NCBI RefSeq assembly: GCF_029227915.1
Contig: NC_079882.1
Span: forward strand, 6,946,001 to 7,006,000
DNA length: 60,000 nucleotides
DNA from: Hydractinia symbiolongicarpus
Taxonomy: Eukaryota; Cnidaria; Hydrozoa; Anthoathecata; Hydractiniidae
Direction of reading: 5' to 3'
The position numbers were made by a program, and so were the translations under genes. A model generated the notes under the pieces. That model worked only from the letters and a program-made list of their open reading frames with translations. It had not been told where the DNA came from and made no database searches. Shown here piece after piece: positions 1 through 12,300 of the stretch; position 1 is the first letter of the stretch, and every line of letters starts with the position of its first letter.

Positions 1-135
1 TTACGTTATCTTATTCCAATTTTCGTATGTTGTGCTAGGGTTTATGGAGAAATTTATTTTTCCTAAAAAGCCCTCAATCGCACAGAATTTGAATAGGGAA
101 GGTGTTGCCGGACTGAAATAGTTTTTTTGTTTCAG

Positions 136-1545
136 GGAAAGAAAACAGAACAGTGCTTCAAAACGTTCTGTGCAGATATCCGATAATGATAACGAGGAAG
201 ACGAAAGCCCTCGAAAAAAATCTCGCATTTCTTCCAGCACAAAAAAGAAAAAGACAGCTATAGCAGCTTCTGAGAAGGAAGTGAAAAATGTTAAGAGAAA
301 TTTGTCAAAATCTAAAATGAAAAGTCCGATAAAGAAAACATTAAAATCTCCCTTAAAAAGAAAAGGAAGCCCAATGAAGAACAGTCCGAAAAAAATTCCT
401 TTAAAAAGCCCAAAGGCTAAGGCAAGCCCTGCAAAGAAAACGAGCGGCAAAAAAAGCCTTCTCACCAAAGTGGTTACCAGAAATAGCCCGTTAAAACAAC
501 CCAGCCCAAATAAAAGCCCGTCAAAGAGAAGTAGCAGAAAAAGTCCAGTAAAAAGAGGGACAGGTAAAAAGCAACTGAAGATGGATTCGTTTTTAAATGG
601 AAGAAATAAAAGCGAAGAAGATTCCGAGGTTGAAGACATGGATGCTGTTGTTCCAGATGAAAAACCTGCGTAGGAGTCTATTTTTTCTTTTTCTTTTCTT
701 TTTCTTTCTTTTTCTTGTTTCTATATGCAACATTTTTATCAAGATCTGTTTTATTCCTTACAGCTCAAAATCTCCAAAAAAATCACCGAAAAAAACAGTA
801 AGCAGGCTTCGATTGACGAAGAAAAAAGGGTAAGTGTTTTTTTTGCAGGTCTTATTTATTTATTAAACTGTTCTCATCGTTTCTTTTCTTTGTCTCTTTA
901 TATAGATACGAAAATGGTATGGATGTTGCAGGTAGTGATTCAGACGAGGTAAGTTAAGCCAGTGATTTTATGACAGGATGGCCTCTCTTCCTTCGTTTAA
1001 ATGTTAATACTGTTATACGAGGCTGTGATTGCAGGAACTGTTGACTGCTTCCTCGCGAAATATTGGATTATTTAAAAAATTAAAATTGACAAGATATAAA
1101 TCACCTCGTGTAGGATTGAGTTTGATTTCTATAGTTTTTGAAGAACCTGACACATCCCAGCCTGAAAGAATGTTTTTTGATAAAGGTACGTGTCTTGGCT
1201 ATGTCGCTTAATATTTTATTTTATAGATCCCATTAAAAGAATTAGCGAACTCTCCAAATAAGAATACTTTAATACAAGTAGAGGAAAAGCCTGGGAAACT
1301 AAAGGTATGTTGTTGTTGTTGTTGGTGTTGTTTATTTTAAACTCTTATTATCCTTGTTGTGTTCAAAGTTTGGTTTCGTATAAATGAATTTCTTATAAAA
1401 AAAGATGATGTATTGAGGCTGTTCTGAATGTTTGTCTACACATATAAAACAGTGTTTTCATTTGCACCCCAAAATAATGTGTAATTGTTACTATATTCTC
1501 CTTTCTAACTTATAGATACGACGAAAACAACGTACAAGGAGATAG
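136..1545 (+). CDS. 3' part of a gene for a lysine-rich SPKK-motif nuclear protein (unidentified)
   Basis: Exons read as 136-669, 764-829, 906-948, 1035-1109, 1227-1304 and 1516-1545 (stop TAG), all with AG acceptors and GT donors and consistent phase; the gene enters from outside the window. The first exon is extremely basic and has more than ten SPxK/SPKK-type motifs (SPRKK, SPIKK, SPLKR, SPKK, SPSKR, SPVKR), typical of DNA- or chromatin-binding tails and of CDK sites. A block reading QLKMDSFL resembles a PCNA-interacting (PIP) box with Leu in the last position. The third and fourth exons give an acidic stretch (GSDSDE); the end is very basic (RRKQRTRR). The donor at 1110 (gtagga) is chosen because it keeps frame into the last two exons; the same hexamer is the donor of the first exon. 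I do not recognise the protein. A replication or repair factor is possible but unproven. Confidence 0.6.
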
Positions 1546-1655
1546 GTGATGATTATTGTATGATTATACGAATATATAGTAATCGCTGCGTGTTTAACAT
1601 ACGTGACTGTTTCGCCTGAGAAACAATTATCCGTGTTTAATGATTGTTCCGTGGT

Positions 1656-1661
1656 AATAAA
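1656..1661 (+). terminator. Polyadenylation signal AATAAA
   Basis: AATAAA lies about 110 bases after the stop codon of the SPKK-rich gene, a normal distance for a short 3' UTR. No transcript evidence is available. Confidence 0.4.
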
Positions 1662-3145
1662 TGATTAAGAAGACGTTCCAGTGAATGATATTCCTGATTT
1701 TTAACTTATATACCAAAATGTAGATATTTATTGTGATATTATATTTTTATCACTTAGAAAAATAATTTTTGCTTTCAATTTATAACTACATGTTTTTTTG
1801 TATTTTAAGTGACGTCACATTCTCTGCACTTAACTGCACAGACTTGATAACTTTGAATGTATGTACCACACCAACAAAGTATTCACCAGAATTCTCGTTT
1901 AATGCTGTTAAGAGTGCTGTCTATTACCAAAGGTCAAACCCTTAGATTTAGTAGTATCTTCTTTAAGTTTACAACCTTCCGCGTTGTGCTTGATTCATTT
2001 TTGACATTTTTTATGCAAACTTACAATTACGTTGTTGTATATACTTGTTCTGAACAGTTAAAAAAAGGCTTATGCTAGAGGTGTTAAGTTTTACAAATTT
2101 TTACCTTTGTCCACGTTATCCTTTAGGGCATCCCGCCGCCCATCGCTCGATTAATTGTTTTTTTTTTTAAAACATATTTTAGAGCTTTCCCGATTTGAAA
2201 AGTTTTATTTTTATGCAGATTAAGCAACCTTGTTCCCAAGGCCTTTTCTAAGTTTTTTCACATGCACGAATTTTTATTATTTTTCACAAACGATAGCGAA
2301 GTGACCTATGAATTACAATACGTCATAGCTTTTCTTTGGATCCACTCATTAGGTTTCTTCCTTTTTTTGCACAAAGGTACTTATCAATGAGTACTGGAAG
2401 GTGACAATTTTGATTTTCAATATTAGGGGCATTTTAGGCAAAATCAACTGAACCCCAAGACCCAAAATAGTTTCTTTTAAGTCTTTTATGAAAAAGTATT
2501 ATTAAACTTTTCTATAAATAGAGTAAAATGTAAAAACAGATCATTATTCACAAATTTTATTTGGTTCTATCTGCAAGGAAAATCTGATCAAAGTTACCTA
2601 AAAATAGTTTTTTGGTCACACGCGATGGTTCGTCCGTTTGTTCATGGTTTATTGTTTATGCTAATGTATGATATTCGCGTTTGGCCATGAATGTGTAAAC
2701 TTTTATAAAAAGAACCTAGTTGATAAAATAAGAACGTTGTGGCTGAGATATTGCCAAGAACATTTATGAAAATACTAAATCATAGATTTTGAGAACAAAA
2801 TAAAGTCAAGAATTACTAAAAAACAATTATTTGAGAACAGAAAAATATCAAAAGGCTCAGAAAGTGTAAGAAAATAAGCATACCAAACCTCAGCCAAAGT
2901 TTCGGCGTGCTTATAAGAAAACGTGTATAAAAGTAACAACGGTGTCTAACAATCATTATATTTTCGTTCAAAATATACAAAAATCTGTTATAAATTACTA
3001 AATATTAATGTTTTAACTTTTGTAGCTTTTAAATTAAGTCCTGATCTAACCAACACCAAAATTCTTTTTGCTCGTGAGGAGGAGTTTCCTAAGACACTCC
3101 TTTATGTGTATCTTTCCGCAAACACGGCTTCTAAACTTTATAAAA
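1662..3145. other. Intergenic, AT-rich
   Basis: Between two convergent genes. No coding exon, RNA gene or clear repeat seen. A small GC-richer patch lies near 2125-2150. The 3' UTR of the minus-strand receptor gene must occupy part of the right end. Confidence 0.5.
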
Positions 3146-5202
3146 TCAACCTTCTGCGCCACTAGTTGGATACTGATGTGATCTGGATTGATCGTACATT
3201 ACTTGTGGCGTGTAACTGATTTGGGCTTGTTTAATCATAAAATCAGTCATTTGCGCCTGCTGGTACTCGTCAGTATACGCTTGTCGTAAAGGCCAGTTTA
3301 CGTATGGTTGTTGCGTTATATAACCGGCTTGCCCTGCTGCTAGCATTATATTTGGATTAGCAGGAATAAATACTTCGGTTCCGTCTGGGTATCCTCGTTG
3401 TGCGGGATCGTATGGACTCGTTATCAATCTGTGCTGTTCGATCTCATCTCTTCTTAGTGGAGATAGATCACGTGACTGCAACTGAACAAGCCCTGTTGGA
3501 GAGTTTCTAGTCTTGCGAGGGGATGGTCTTTTGTTCCGGCTGGTTCTACCAGAGCTTGAAGCAGAAGAATAATCATCTTCCACTCCTTCCTCTGAAACAT
3601 CCTCCTTTTTGGTATTCATGCGACGAAGTTTACGGAAACCGATTATAAACGAAGCTAGAACGACTACAAATAAGCAAGCGCTTATACCGACAATCATGGC
3701 GACGTTAACGTTTGAACCTTGTTCTTGGTTATTGTTGGGGACTGTCGCAACGGTAGTTGTAACAACCACTTCTAAAAGAGAAAGGAGTAATCAAAAGGTA
3801 AAGAAAATAGCTCTGGATATGTTTTCATGTTAATATTATCGTATAAACTTACTTTTGACATAGCTTGAAATAGCTTCATAGGTCCCTGTTAGGACCATCC
3901 TATCGCCAAAATTGGTTTGATCGTAATACAAAGTCACATTTAACAAATTTGATTGGGACTTTATGCTGAACGGTACTTTGATTTTTGTACCAGTTTCCAC
4001 TATTATTTTTTGATATATTCGCTCCGGTCCTACTATAAACAATGTTCCCTTTTCAATCAAAAAGTCTTTTATTTGAAGATTGATCTTTGTGCCGGGTCTT
4101 GTATTGATCGTCCACGTGCATGCTTTGGCTTCTTTTTTTATCGATCTTGAGTTAATAAATCCCTTGCTATTGGTTAATATACAGTCACAGTTGCATTCAG
4201 TTACTAAAATAAAAAAACATATTTCTCTAACAAAAAAATCCGTCAAAAATAGGTATGGAATTTATAAGGGTAAATATAACAGAATATTTCTGACATTATT
4301 TACTTGGTGAGGACAATCAAAAAACACGAAAAATTAGCTGAAGAAGACAACAAAGACGAAGAAAAAGAAAAAGACAAAGAAGACTACCTGCTTTACATTC
4401 TACTCGTTTACATTGAGAAATTTGTTCAGCTGCGCCCGTGCAATTTTGGTTGGGCGCAATGCAAGTTCTAAAGCGCTTTTTGATTCCGTTGACTCCACAT
4501 GTTTCCGTGCACGGTGTGTAATCAGTCCAAGTTGTCCAATGATCGGCATCTGCAAGAACTGAATAGAAAAAAAAATTGTTAAAAAATGTTACTTAAAATT
4601 ATATATATTGTAACTGAGAAAAGCAAAAGTTCTTAAGTTCAACAAAAGTCCTGTACATAACCAATAAAATATCTAACACGAAGCGGTTTGCTCTCAATAA
4701 TGAGAAAATTGAGTTTTTTCTATTATAATTTTCACGAGAAATTAATGATTTTAATGAATGAAAAGTTAACTGAATTTTTTTTAGTCTTATTAAAAGCTGT
4801 TTTTGCTTTCTTGGCAATTTTCAGTTTTGATGTTCTGATAAAATAATAAAGAATATAAATTACAGTACACTTGATGACGTAACAATACACGACCGCGGTG
4901 GCAGCAACAATTTTGTCCAATCGCTCTGCTATTATTCCGCATGGAGATTTATTGAGTCAAGCAGCTTGTGGTTTCAGTTTTTAATCACATATCGTGATAA
5001 AACGCATTCTCCGCATTTTTCATATCGTTAAATGAATAGCGCAAAGCAAATTATATTTATTTCGCTGGTTTAAATGTTAAAAACAATGCAATTATAAATC
5101 TATATAGTTAAAACCGCAAAGTAACTAGTTGAGATACTGGTCACACTTACCTAGCGTTGTTTCAACCACCGCCAGCAACAAAATGACAACAACAAATTTC
5201 AT
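3146..5202 (-). CDS. Single-pass receptor: signal peptide, TSP1, CUB-like, transmembrane segment, tail
   Basis: Four exons on the minus strand: 5202-5151, 4558-4388, 4203-3853 and 3771-3146 (stop TGA), together 1200 nt, 399 residues, all joined in phase 1. Exon 1 from the ATG gives a signal peptide (MKFVVVILLLAVV, cleavage near residue 20). Exon 2 is a thrombospondin type-1 repeat, about residues 24-74, with the W-x-x-W and C-x-x-TCG pattern, RxRxC-like KKRFRTC and the later cysteines. Exon 3, about 77-190, is CUB-like (CTWTI, then alternating hydrophobic strands) but lacks the second cysteine pair of classical CUB domains. Exon 4 has a Thr/Asn-rich stalk, a transmembrane helix at about 215-237 followed by RKLRR (cytoplasmic stop-transfer), and a 162-residue tail with SPRK and SPTG motifs and several tyrosines (PYVNW, AYTDEY) that could be phosphorylated. 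A cell-surface adhesion or signalling receptor is inferred; no ligand can be named. Confidence 0.8.
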
Positions 5203-8200
5203 GACGTCTGTATTTTTAATATGCTATAGATTTTTTCTTATATATTTCTATAGATTGCTAAAAAAAAGGAGCATATATCACCTAAATATGTTTATTCTAT
5301 TTTTAAAAAAAGTTTACAACAAATACAAACTTTGTAAATCAACAAATCCATATTTGCATATCTTCCATGGCGCGAATTTTCCGCTGACATTGAGAATAAA
5401 CATGGTAGCAACAAAAGCGATACGAATCTTTCTAACAATTTATCGTGCAAAATTTTTTTCACACAAGAAGAAACTTTACACAATAATAATATTTTTTCTT
5501 ATTTAACAAGATACTTGAAAGAAACTAACCTCTGTATTTAAAGAAAAAATAACACCACAACTAATTGAACTCGACTACATGGCAGATCGTTGACAGTTCA
5601 GTCCATCCCCATATTAAAGATGGCATTTTTATCTTCTCTAACATCACTTATCCAATGAATTCCCCCAGAAAAAAAAGCAAAAGTTTTTACTTCCGTTGTA
5701 CACAAACTTGTAAGCGAACGACAATATGTTTAACATTTTAATGCCTGCTCTCGTTGATTGAGATAATTCATGCGTGAATATTTTTTTGTAAAATGACTTA
5801 GCTTAGTTTACACTACTCTCTCATCAAAAAATTTTAGGAGCGAGTTCACGCTGACTTGGTTTTATTTTGCTGAAACCAAACACTAAGAGCTATATATAAA
5901 TTGTCCTTGTGAAAAAGAAAACACGATTGAAAGTATGGATTTAGCTTCCTTTGATTAAAAACAACAAGAAAACCTGGATAATTAAAAAAATGTTTAAAAA
6001 ATTCTCAAGGACGATCCTTTCCTCCATTTATAAACAATTAAATATATTGATTTGTAACATTGAAATAAAGTTTTTACTCTTTTTTCAGAAAGCGTCTTAT
6101 TATCGGATATTTAAACTCCTTACCTAAAGAATAAATTTGTATCGCTGTCATGATGCCAGAAAGGTACAAGATGCCCTGGTAATGAAGTTGTTAGAAAGCG
6201 TCTAACAACAAAATCCTGACCTTCTTACTTTCTTTGGTACAAAAGAATTTCGAAATTTAATTTATTTTCTAGCCTTATAAATCTTAACCCTCTATCGACC
6301 TGTCTGCAGTTGCGATGATAATGAAAAGTGTGACCTTTGTTACAGTCATCTATTAGTTATAACTGGTGTCAACTTCATCAATTCCTCGATATAGTTAAAC
6401 ATTCCACACAGTCAATTTTTTTATAAAAATTTTAAAGTTTTTATATAGGAAAATCAAAAGCGATATACGAATGTGCTTAACATGGTTTGAGATGCAAGAC
6501 ATTCGCACGGTAAACTCATAAAGAAGACTATACCTGTCCACAGATATTTCTTATTACTAATACGTACATCCAAATCCATTTTGAAAGCGATTCATGGGAA
6601 TAGATCTTTTGAACCCTATTACAAAGCGAACGGAGCACATAGTTCTTAAGACATCAAAATCCTAAATTCAAATACATTTTTAACAGAAAGATAATTTCAA
6701 CCTTTTTTTAAAAAATATCTGCTTTAAAGAAACTTAACTTTCGTTTGACATCAAATGTTCTAGACCATGTATATATAAAAATTTTTTGCAACATTGGTCC
6801 TCATAAAAAACACATTTACCGAGTAATTTTTCCCGCCTTTTTCCGATTTAACAGATTACATTGTCCAGAACTTCCTACTATTTTCTCTCTAAAGAAAGAT
6901 CGTCTCACGGTTCTTATTTTGCCCTGAAGTTGTAACAGTGAAATTATACCTAATATCACAGATTAAAAAAGAGACCTTTACCTTACAAAAGAAAAAAATA
7001 ATTTTTCAGAGGATGTATTTAGTAATGTTAGTATTCAAGAAACACAACATAAAAATAATCCTAAAGCAGAGGATAAATGTTAATCTCACACAGATACAGT
7101 TTTTAAATGCGAAGCCTTTACCCTTTTCACATAAAAAACATTCTTCAGCCAGACACAACGTATAGAAATATAAAAAAAATTAAATAATAAATTGTTTCCA
7201 GCTAAGAATTTAAAACCCTTCCATAACCATTTCAGATACTTATCGCGTCAAAACAAAGAACATCTCACCAGTTCTTGCGTCTCACAAAACAATAAAATTT
7301 AATCCACCTACACATGCTTCAACGTCTACAAAGCAATGCAAAACACGTAAAAAAACTTTGTAAACTTCTTAGATCTGGAAACTTTTAAATATTTCACAAG
7401 CCACACGCAACACCTCCTCCTTTTCAACGACTTATCTCTTTTCTTCTTCAGTTCGTTAACATATCGCCAGTGATTAATAATGCATCAAATTAATGAGATG
7501 TAAACGACGTTACTAATTGAATTTTAATCGATGAAAAATTAAGTAATAAATTAGTTGAAAATGCAAACATAATAGCAGCTTTTATCTTTTTTTTCCTGAA
7601 GTATCACTTTAAGTACATGTTAATACATTGTTAAAGTTTCCTCATTTAAGGTCATTGTGTGAGTATTTAAAAGGAATTTTGTCACGATCATGGACAAAAA
7701 TAGCTTCGTAAAGACATCTTCAAGATTATTAATTTTCGCTTTAATGATGTAAATTTTATTTGTGCGTTACACGAAATCGTTTATCCAACTTGACAATAGG
7801 AAAGCTAAAATTAGGTCAACTCAAAATAGTTGATCCTTTTTTTAAAATCTATATTTTTTCTTCAAATAAAGAATTCTTGTTATCGTGAATCACAAGTTTC
7901 ATTGTGCTTTTTAACATTACATGAATATCCCTCAAAAACGTGCAATATATTGTTAGTTTCAAATCTAATTATTTTACCAACTTCGTTTCCAGTCGTTACA
8001 CTAACATTAAAGCTGGATTTAAACTCAAGAATATGGAACAAATCTGAATAGAGAAATTGTACTGGAATCTGATTGCTTAATAAAATGTTTCGTTCGGAAC
8101 ATATTGAAAGTTAAAGGGGCTATGGAACGACTGTTGGTTTTCGACTTTAGTGACTTACACGAAAGTCGAGCTGAAGGCGGTGAAAAACAAAAATGGCTAT

Positions 8201-9323
8201 TTTTCCGGCATGTATGTAATTTACAGACTCGAACATATAGATGTATTTAATTTTTTTTATCTTCTCCAGACTTGGTCATGTTTTCATCCAGAGTCTCGCT
8301 GAAATATTTCTTTGTAATATACTTTTTGAAAAAAAATATTGAACCAGCGAGCAAAGCGCGCTGGTCTGTTCATTGCCGGATTTTTAATATGTGCGCGGGA
8401 TATACGGAATGTGAGCATTTTATCCGGTTCGTAGCCTGTTTAAAATTATTTCAAATTTTCTTGCGGATAAGAACGGAAAAAATGTTGAAACAAAAGAATA
8501 CTCAGCAGGATAGCCAATCAAATTAAAGTATTATTCTTGTTCCGTTCCTATCCGTGTTTATCATAGCTTAACTCAACCTCGTCCCAGTGCCATTTTCACT
8601 TAAATAAAAACTGGAGAAGAGTTGCTAGAGATTTATTTTTATAAAAATTGTCAGCATCGGAAATTTTACTATCACTTCGGCGTCGCCACGAAAAACTCTT
8701 GTTTAATCACATCAATTTTAAACTACTTTTTTGGATTCTTAGAAATGTTGGTTAATAATGTAAAATTAATGACAACATGAAATAAATTACTAACGATGTC
8801 AAGAAATAAAATGTGACATATTTCTCTTTCCTTTCGTTTACATCCACGGAAATTAATTTCATACCTTCATGCGGAACCGAAAGACAATAAAACGAACCAA
8901 AAGTCCATCAAACACAACCAGAAATAATACAAATAGCATTCTCATTTCCAGGTCACTATCAATTTGCAATCATCGCATTCACAAAAAAATACTTAATTTA
9001 TCGGGGCTTAGACACAAACTTGTATAATATAAAATGGCGGGAAATTAAATACAAAACATGTTTCAATGTAAAATTCCTACTATATTTTAAAGAGCTAAAA
9101 TATAAACAATACTGTACAAGATTTTTTAAACGATATGTTTTTTTTAGAAACGCAAAATACAAACTTGAAAAAGCCACACAAAAGGTTTTGCATAGCTTTT
9201 CTTAATCGTCTTCCCGATGATGAAAAAGCTTTAATTGGATAGTTTCCTGCTATCAGCGAACACGTTCTTTCGGTATATCCGTCCACGATATATAAAGACA
9301 CCTGTCTTCCTGTTTTGGACATA
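5203..9323. other. Intergenic, about 4.1 kb, AT-rich
   Basis: Holds the promoter side of the receptor gene (right of 5202) and the 3' side of the DCUN1D gene (left of 9324). I saw no exon with acceptor, donor and family similarity. Open frames here are short and of random composition. The one structure noted is a 15-bp near-perfect inverted repeat at 8464-8478 / 8540-8554. Confidence 0.5.
8464..8554. repeat. Small inverted repeat (stem about 15 bp, one mismatch)
   Basis: CGGATAAGAACGGAA at the left is mirrored by TTCCGTTCCTATCCG at the right, separated by 61 bases. It could be a remnant of an inverted-repeat element; nothing else supports that. Confidence 0.35.
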
Positions 9324-12300
9324 TTAAGACATGCCATGTTTCTCGATATACCATTCAACGAACTCATCCAACATAACCGGCCCTAAAAATAAACGAAAGA
9401 ATTGCATGCCACTACTTACCCACAAAAATAAAGGCCACACAAAAACGCAATAACCAATCAAAACGAAACAAAACATGCATTCAAATTATCCTTAATTATT
9501 ATAACTTTTGTTTTTACCAGGAAAAACATTTGACGCAAAATAAACTCCCGTTCTAACACAAGGGATACAACAAATGGATCCGAGGGAGAGACTGTTCGTC
9601 AAATGATCAAAACATCATTTTTGTAGAATTAAGTAATATAAACTTTTGCTCTTTGCGCTGATCGTACAATTCGGAATCATTTCCACCCTTCGTATTTTTG
9701 GTTTGACGACCCTCTTGAAGTAATTTAAATCGGGTAAACCCAGCTTTAAACTGGATTTGACAAAATATAAGATTGTTTAACCTAGTACTAGCTAAGTCAG
9801 GAGGGTTACCCCTAAATATAACATCCTAAACCAAAGGGATTATAATTTTGTGATAGTAACATCGAAAAGTGTGTTAAAACCGGTGTTTGGATCCGGAATC
9901 TACTGTAGTGTGTTTTTCCATTCGTAGTAGGGGATGTCTACACGGCATGGGATCTGCTTTTGTTTTTTCGTAACATGTTGCGACTACGCGTGGTGGGTTT
10001 TTATTAAAAGATAACTTAATTTCCAAAATAGGAAAAAATTCTTTCAATTAAATGTTCGAAGGACCAAAAAGAAAACAATACAAAAGGAAAATAAAAACAA
10101 TACAAAAGGAAAATAAAAACAACGTCGTCCAACATTTGAAATATTCTTTCCACCATTATGAAAAATGACTTTCCTAAATCATGTTTTATCGTGTGTTTCT
10201 TTTTGAGAAATTTAACTAGACAAGCGTGATTTACATTAAAGCAAGCAAATACAAAGACGGAAAGATTTGATATATACTTACACGCTCCTTCGTTGTCGTA
10301 ATTTTTGAAGTGTGACGAATTGACGGTCTTGATAAACTCTAGAAGACTATTCCATTGGTCACGGTTCATTATCTTGTATTTTGAATGCTGAAACAAAATA
10401 AATAGCCCATGTGATCAACTTACGATGTCACTTCAACACATGTAAACAAATTTTTTATTTCTAATCCGCGCTGGCACATCCTTCTTAGCAAAAGCGAATT
10501 CAGTGACAATTTATTTATGAAAAACATATCTCCAAGTCATGGTTGTTGAAAATGTATGAACATACATATAAAAATCTCCTAAAAATACAAAATTTTTTCC
10601 CAAAAGTTTTCATTAATTATTTGGTAAATTCTGCCTAAATAGCATGGTGAAAAAGTCGCAAAATAACATTAAAACAAGAGTCGACAGGGATTCTAAAAAC
10701 ATCAAATGTAAGAAAGGCGTGACATAAAAATGCTTTGGATAACTATCCATCTGTTCTTCTCTTTAAAAACCCTCCTCAATATTAGAACTATTTTACTGTC
10801 CGATATAGCTATATTTAATTTTTGAAGAATATCGATACTTATTTCTTAGAAATCACAATGTCGGTTATTTCATGCGTTTTTAACTCATAGAAAATGTGAC
10901 AGTCATATTTTGAGTTCTTTAGGTTTTTTTAGAAAATTGTGGATATTCAAGGTCTGGAAAACTTTCATTTAGAATTTAAGTTCGTTTTTCGGAAGAAAAG
11001 CTGGAAGTATTTAGTTTTTTGTGGCTTGCTATTAAAATTCTGCAACACGAAGTTTGCATTTGTTGTTGTTTTTTGTTCGAAATTACTACTGTCGAATTTT
11101 CCCTAATTTAAAATTTAAATTGTCAGTACAAACTGAAACAAGTCGAGTTCTGTATAGTTGATTTGATATAAAGTTTTTCACTTACATTAAGGTACTGGAT
11201 AAACTCGCACGTGATTGGCCACATGTTGGATAAGAGAAGTTGTAACATGGCTTTTGCTGTGTCAATATCCACACTTTTCTGTTGTTTATCCTGAAAGAAA
11301 AATGGAATGTAATGCTAAAAAAAAGTGAAATGACAATCTTGCCTGGTAAAGAGAAGTGAAAAAAATGTAAAAGAATTAAAATAAAAAGAATATTATTTTT
11401 CCCAATCTCGAAGGATTAAGAGTTTATCCTTTGAAGTGGTGGGCAATTTTGACTCCTTTGGAATTCAAAACAGACCATTTGGCCAATATGTTAGCAAAAA
11501 CTACAAGAAAAGGAAGGAATGTGTCAAACAAAAATTACCTACCCTGCAAAAGTCAAATGCATATCTATATATTTTTTTAAACGTGGTCGCATCTTTCAGT
11601 AAAGCGCGGATGTATTCTAATTTTTCTTTTAATTTACTTGTACTATCACACCTAAACAAAAGGAATCCTCGAATCAATACAGGCCAATTTTAAGGTCCTC
11701 GAATTAATACAGGTTTAAATACACTTTGTACCAGCTAAAATAGTGATTCTTAATTTTCAGGGTTTTAAGTCACTCTTCTTATTTCTCCATGATATGTACC
11801 ATGGAATTTCCAAAACAGAGTGGCCACAGATTTAGAATTTAGAATTTTAGCAAGTTTAGCAGTCGAAATTAAAACAAAAGAACTAAAAAAAGTATAAAAA
11901 CCATTTGATATATTAGAAACAAAATTATAAAGGCAAATGAACAGTTACTAATAATCAAGCCTTTTAACATACATACTGACTAATTATTTTAAAACGTGAT
12001 ATTAAAAAGAAACTTCTTGGGAAGGAAAAAAAATGCATGTCAGGAGAAACAATTTAAGGAGATTTTACGAGAAATAATTTCGAAGAAATCAACGGTTGTT
12101 CCAGAATGAAGGTTTTTTGTGCCAATACTTAGGAAAACTTTCACTTTTAGAAAACCACAAATACGCAGATAAGAAATCTGGTCTATTTATTTATATCCAT
12201 GTATTATTTAAATTTGAAAGTAAGGGACTCGTTTTAAAATATAAATGTTTACACTCTAGGCTAAACATTTAAGAATTCCAAGGCATTGTCTTTTTATAAA

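Noticed and set aside
1-639. Long minus-strand open frame (212 codons) rich in Phe and Leu
   Set aside because: It is the antisense of the Lys/Ser-rich exon at 136-669, whose repeated AAA/AAG codons read as Phe/Leu on the other strand.
8272-8526. 84-codon plus-strand open frame
   Set aside because: Overlaps an inverted-repeat region, no motif, no splice context.
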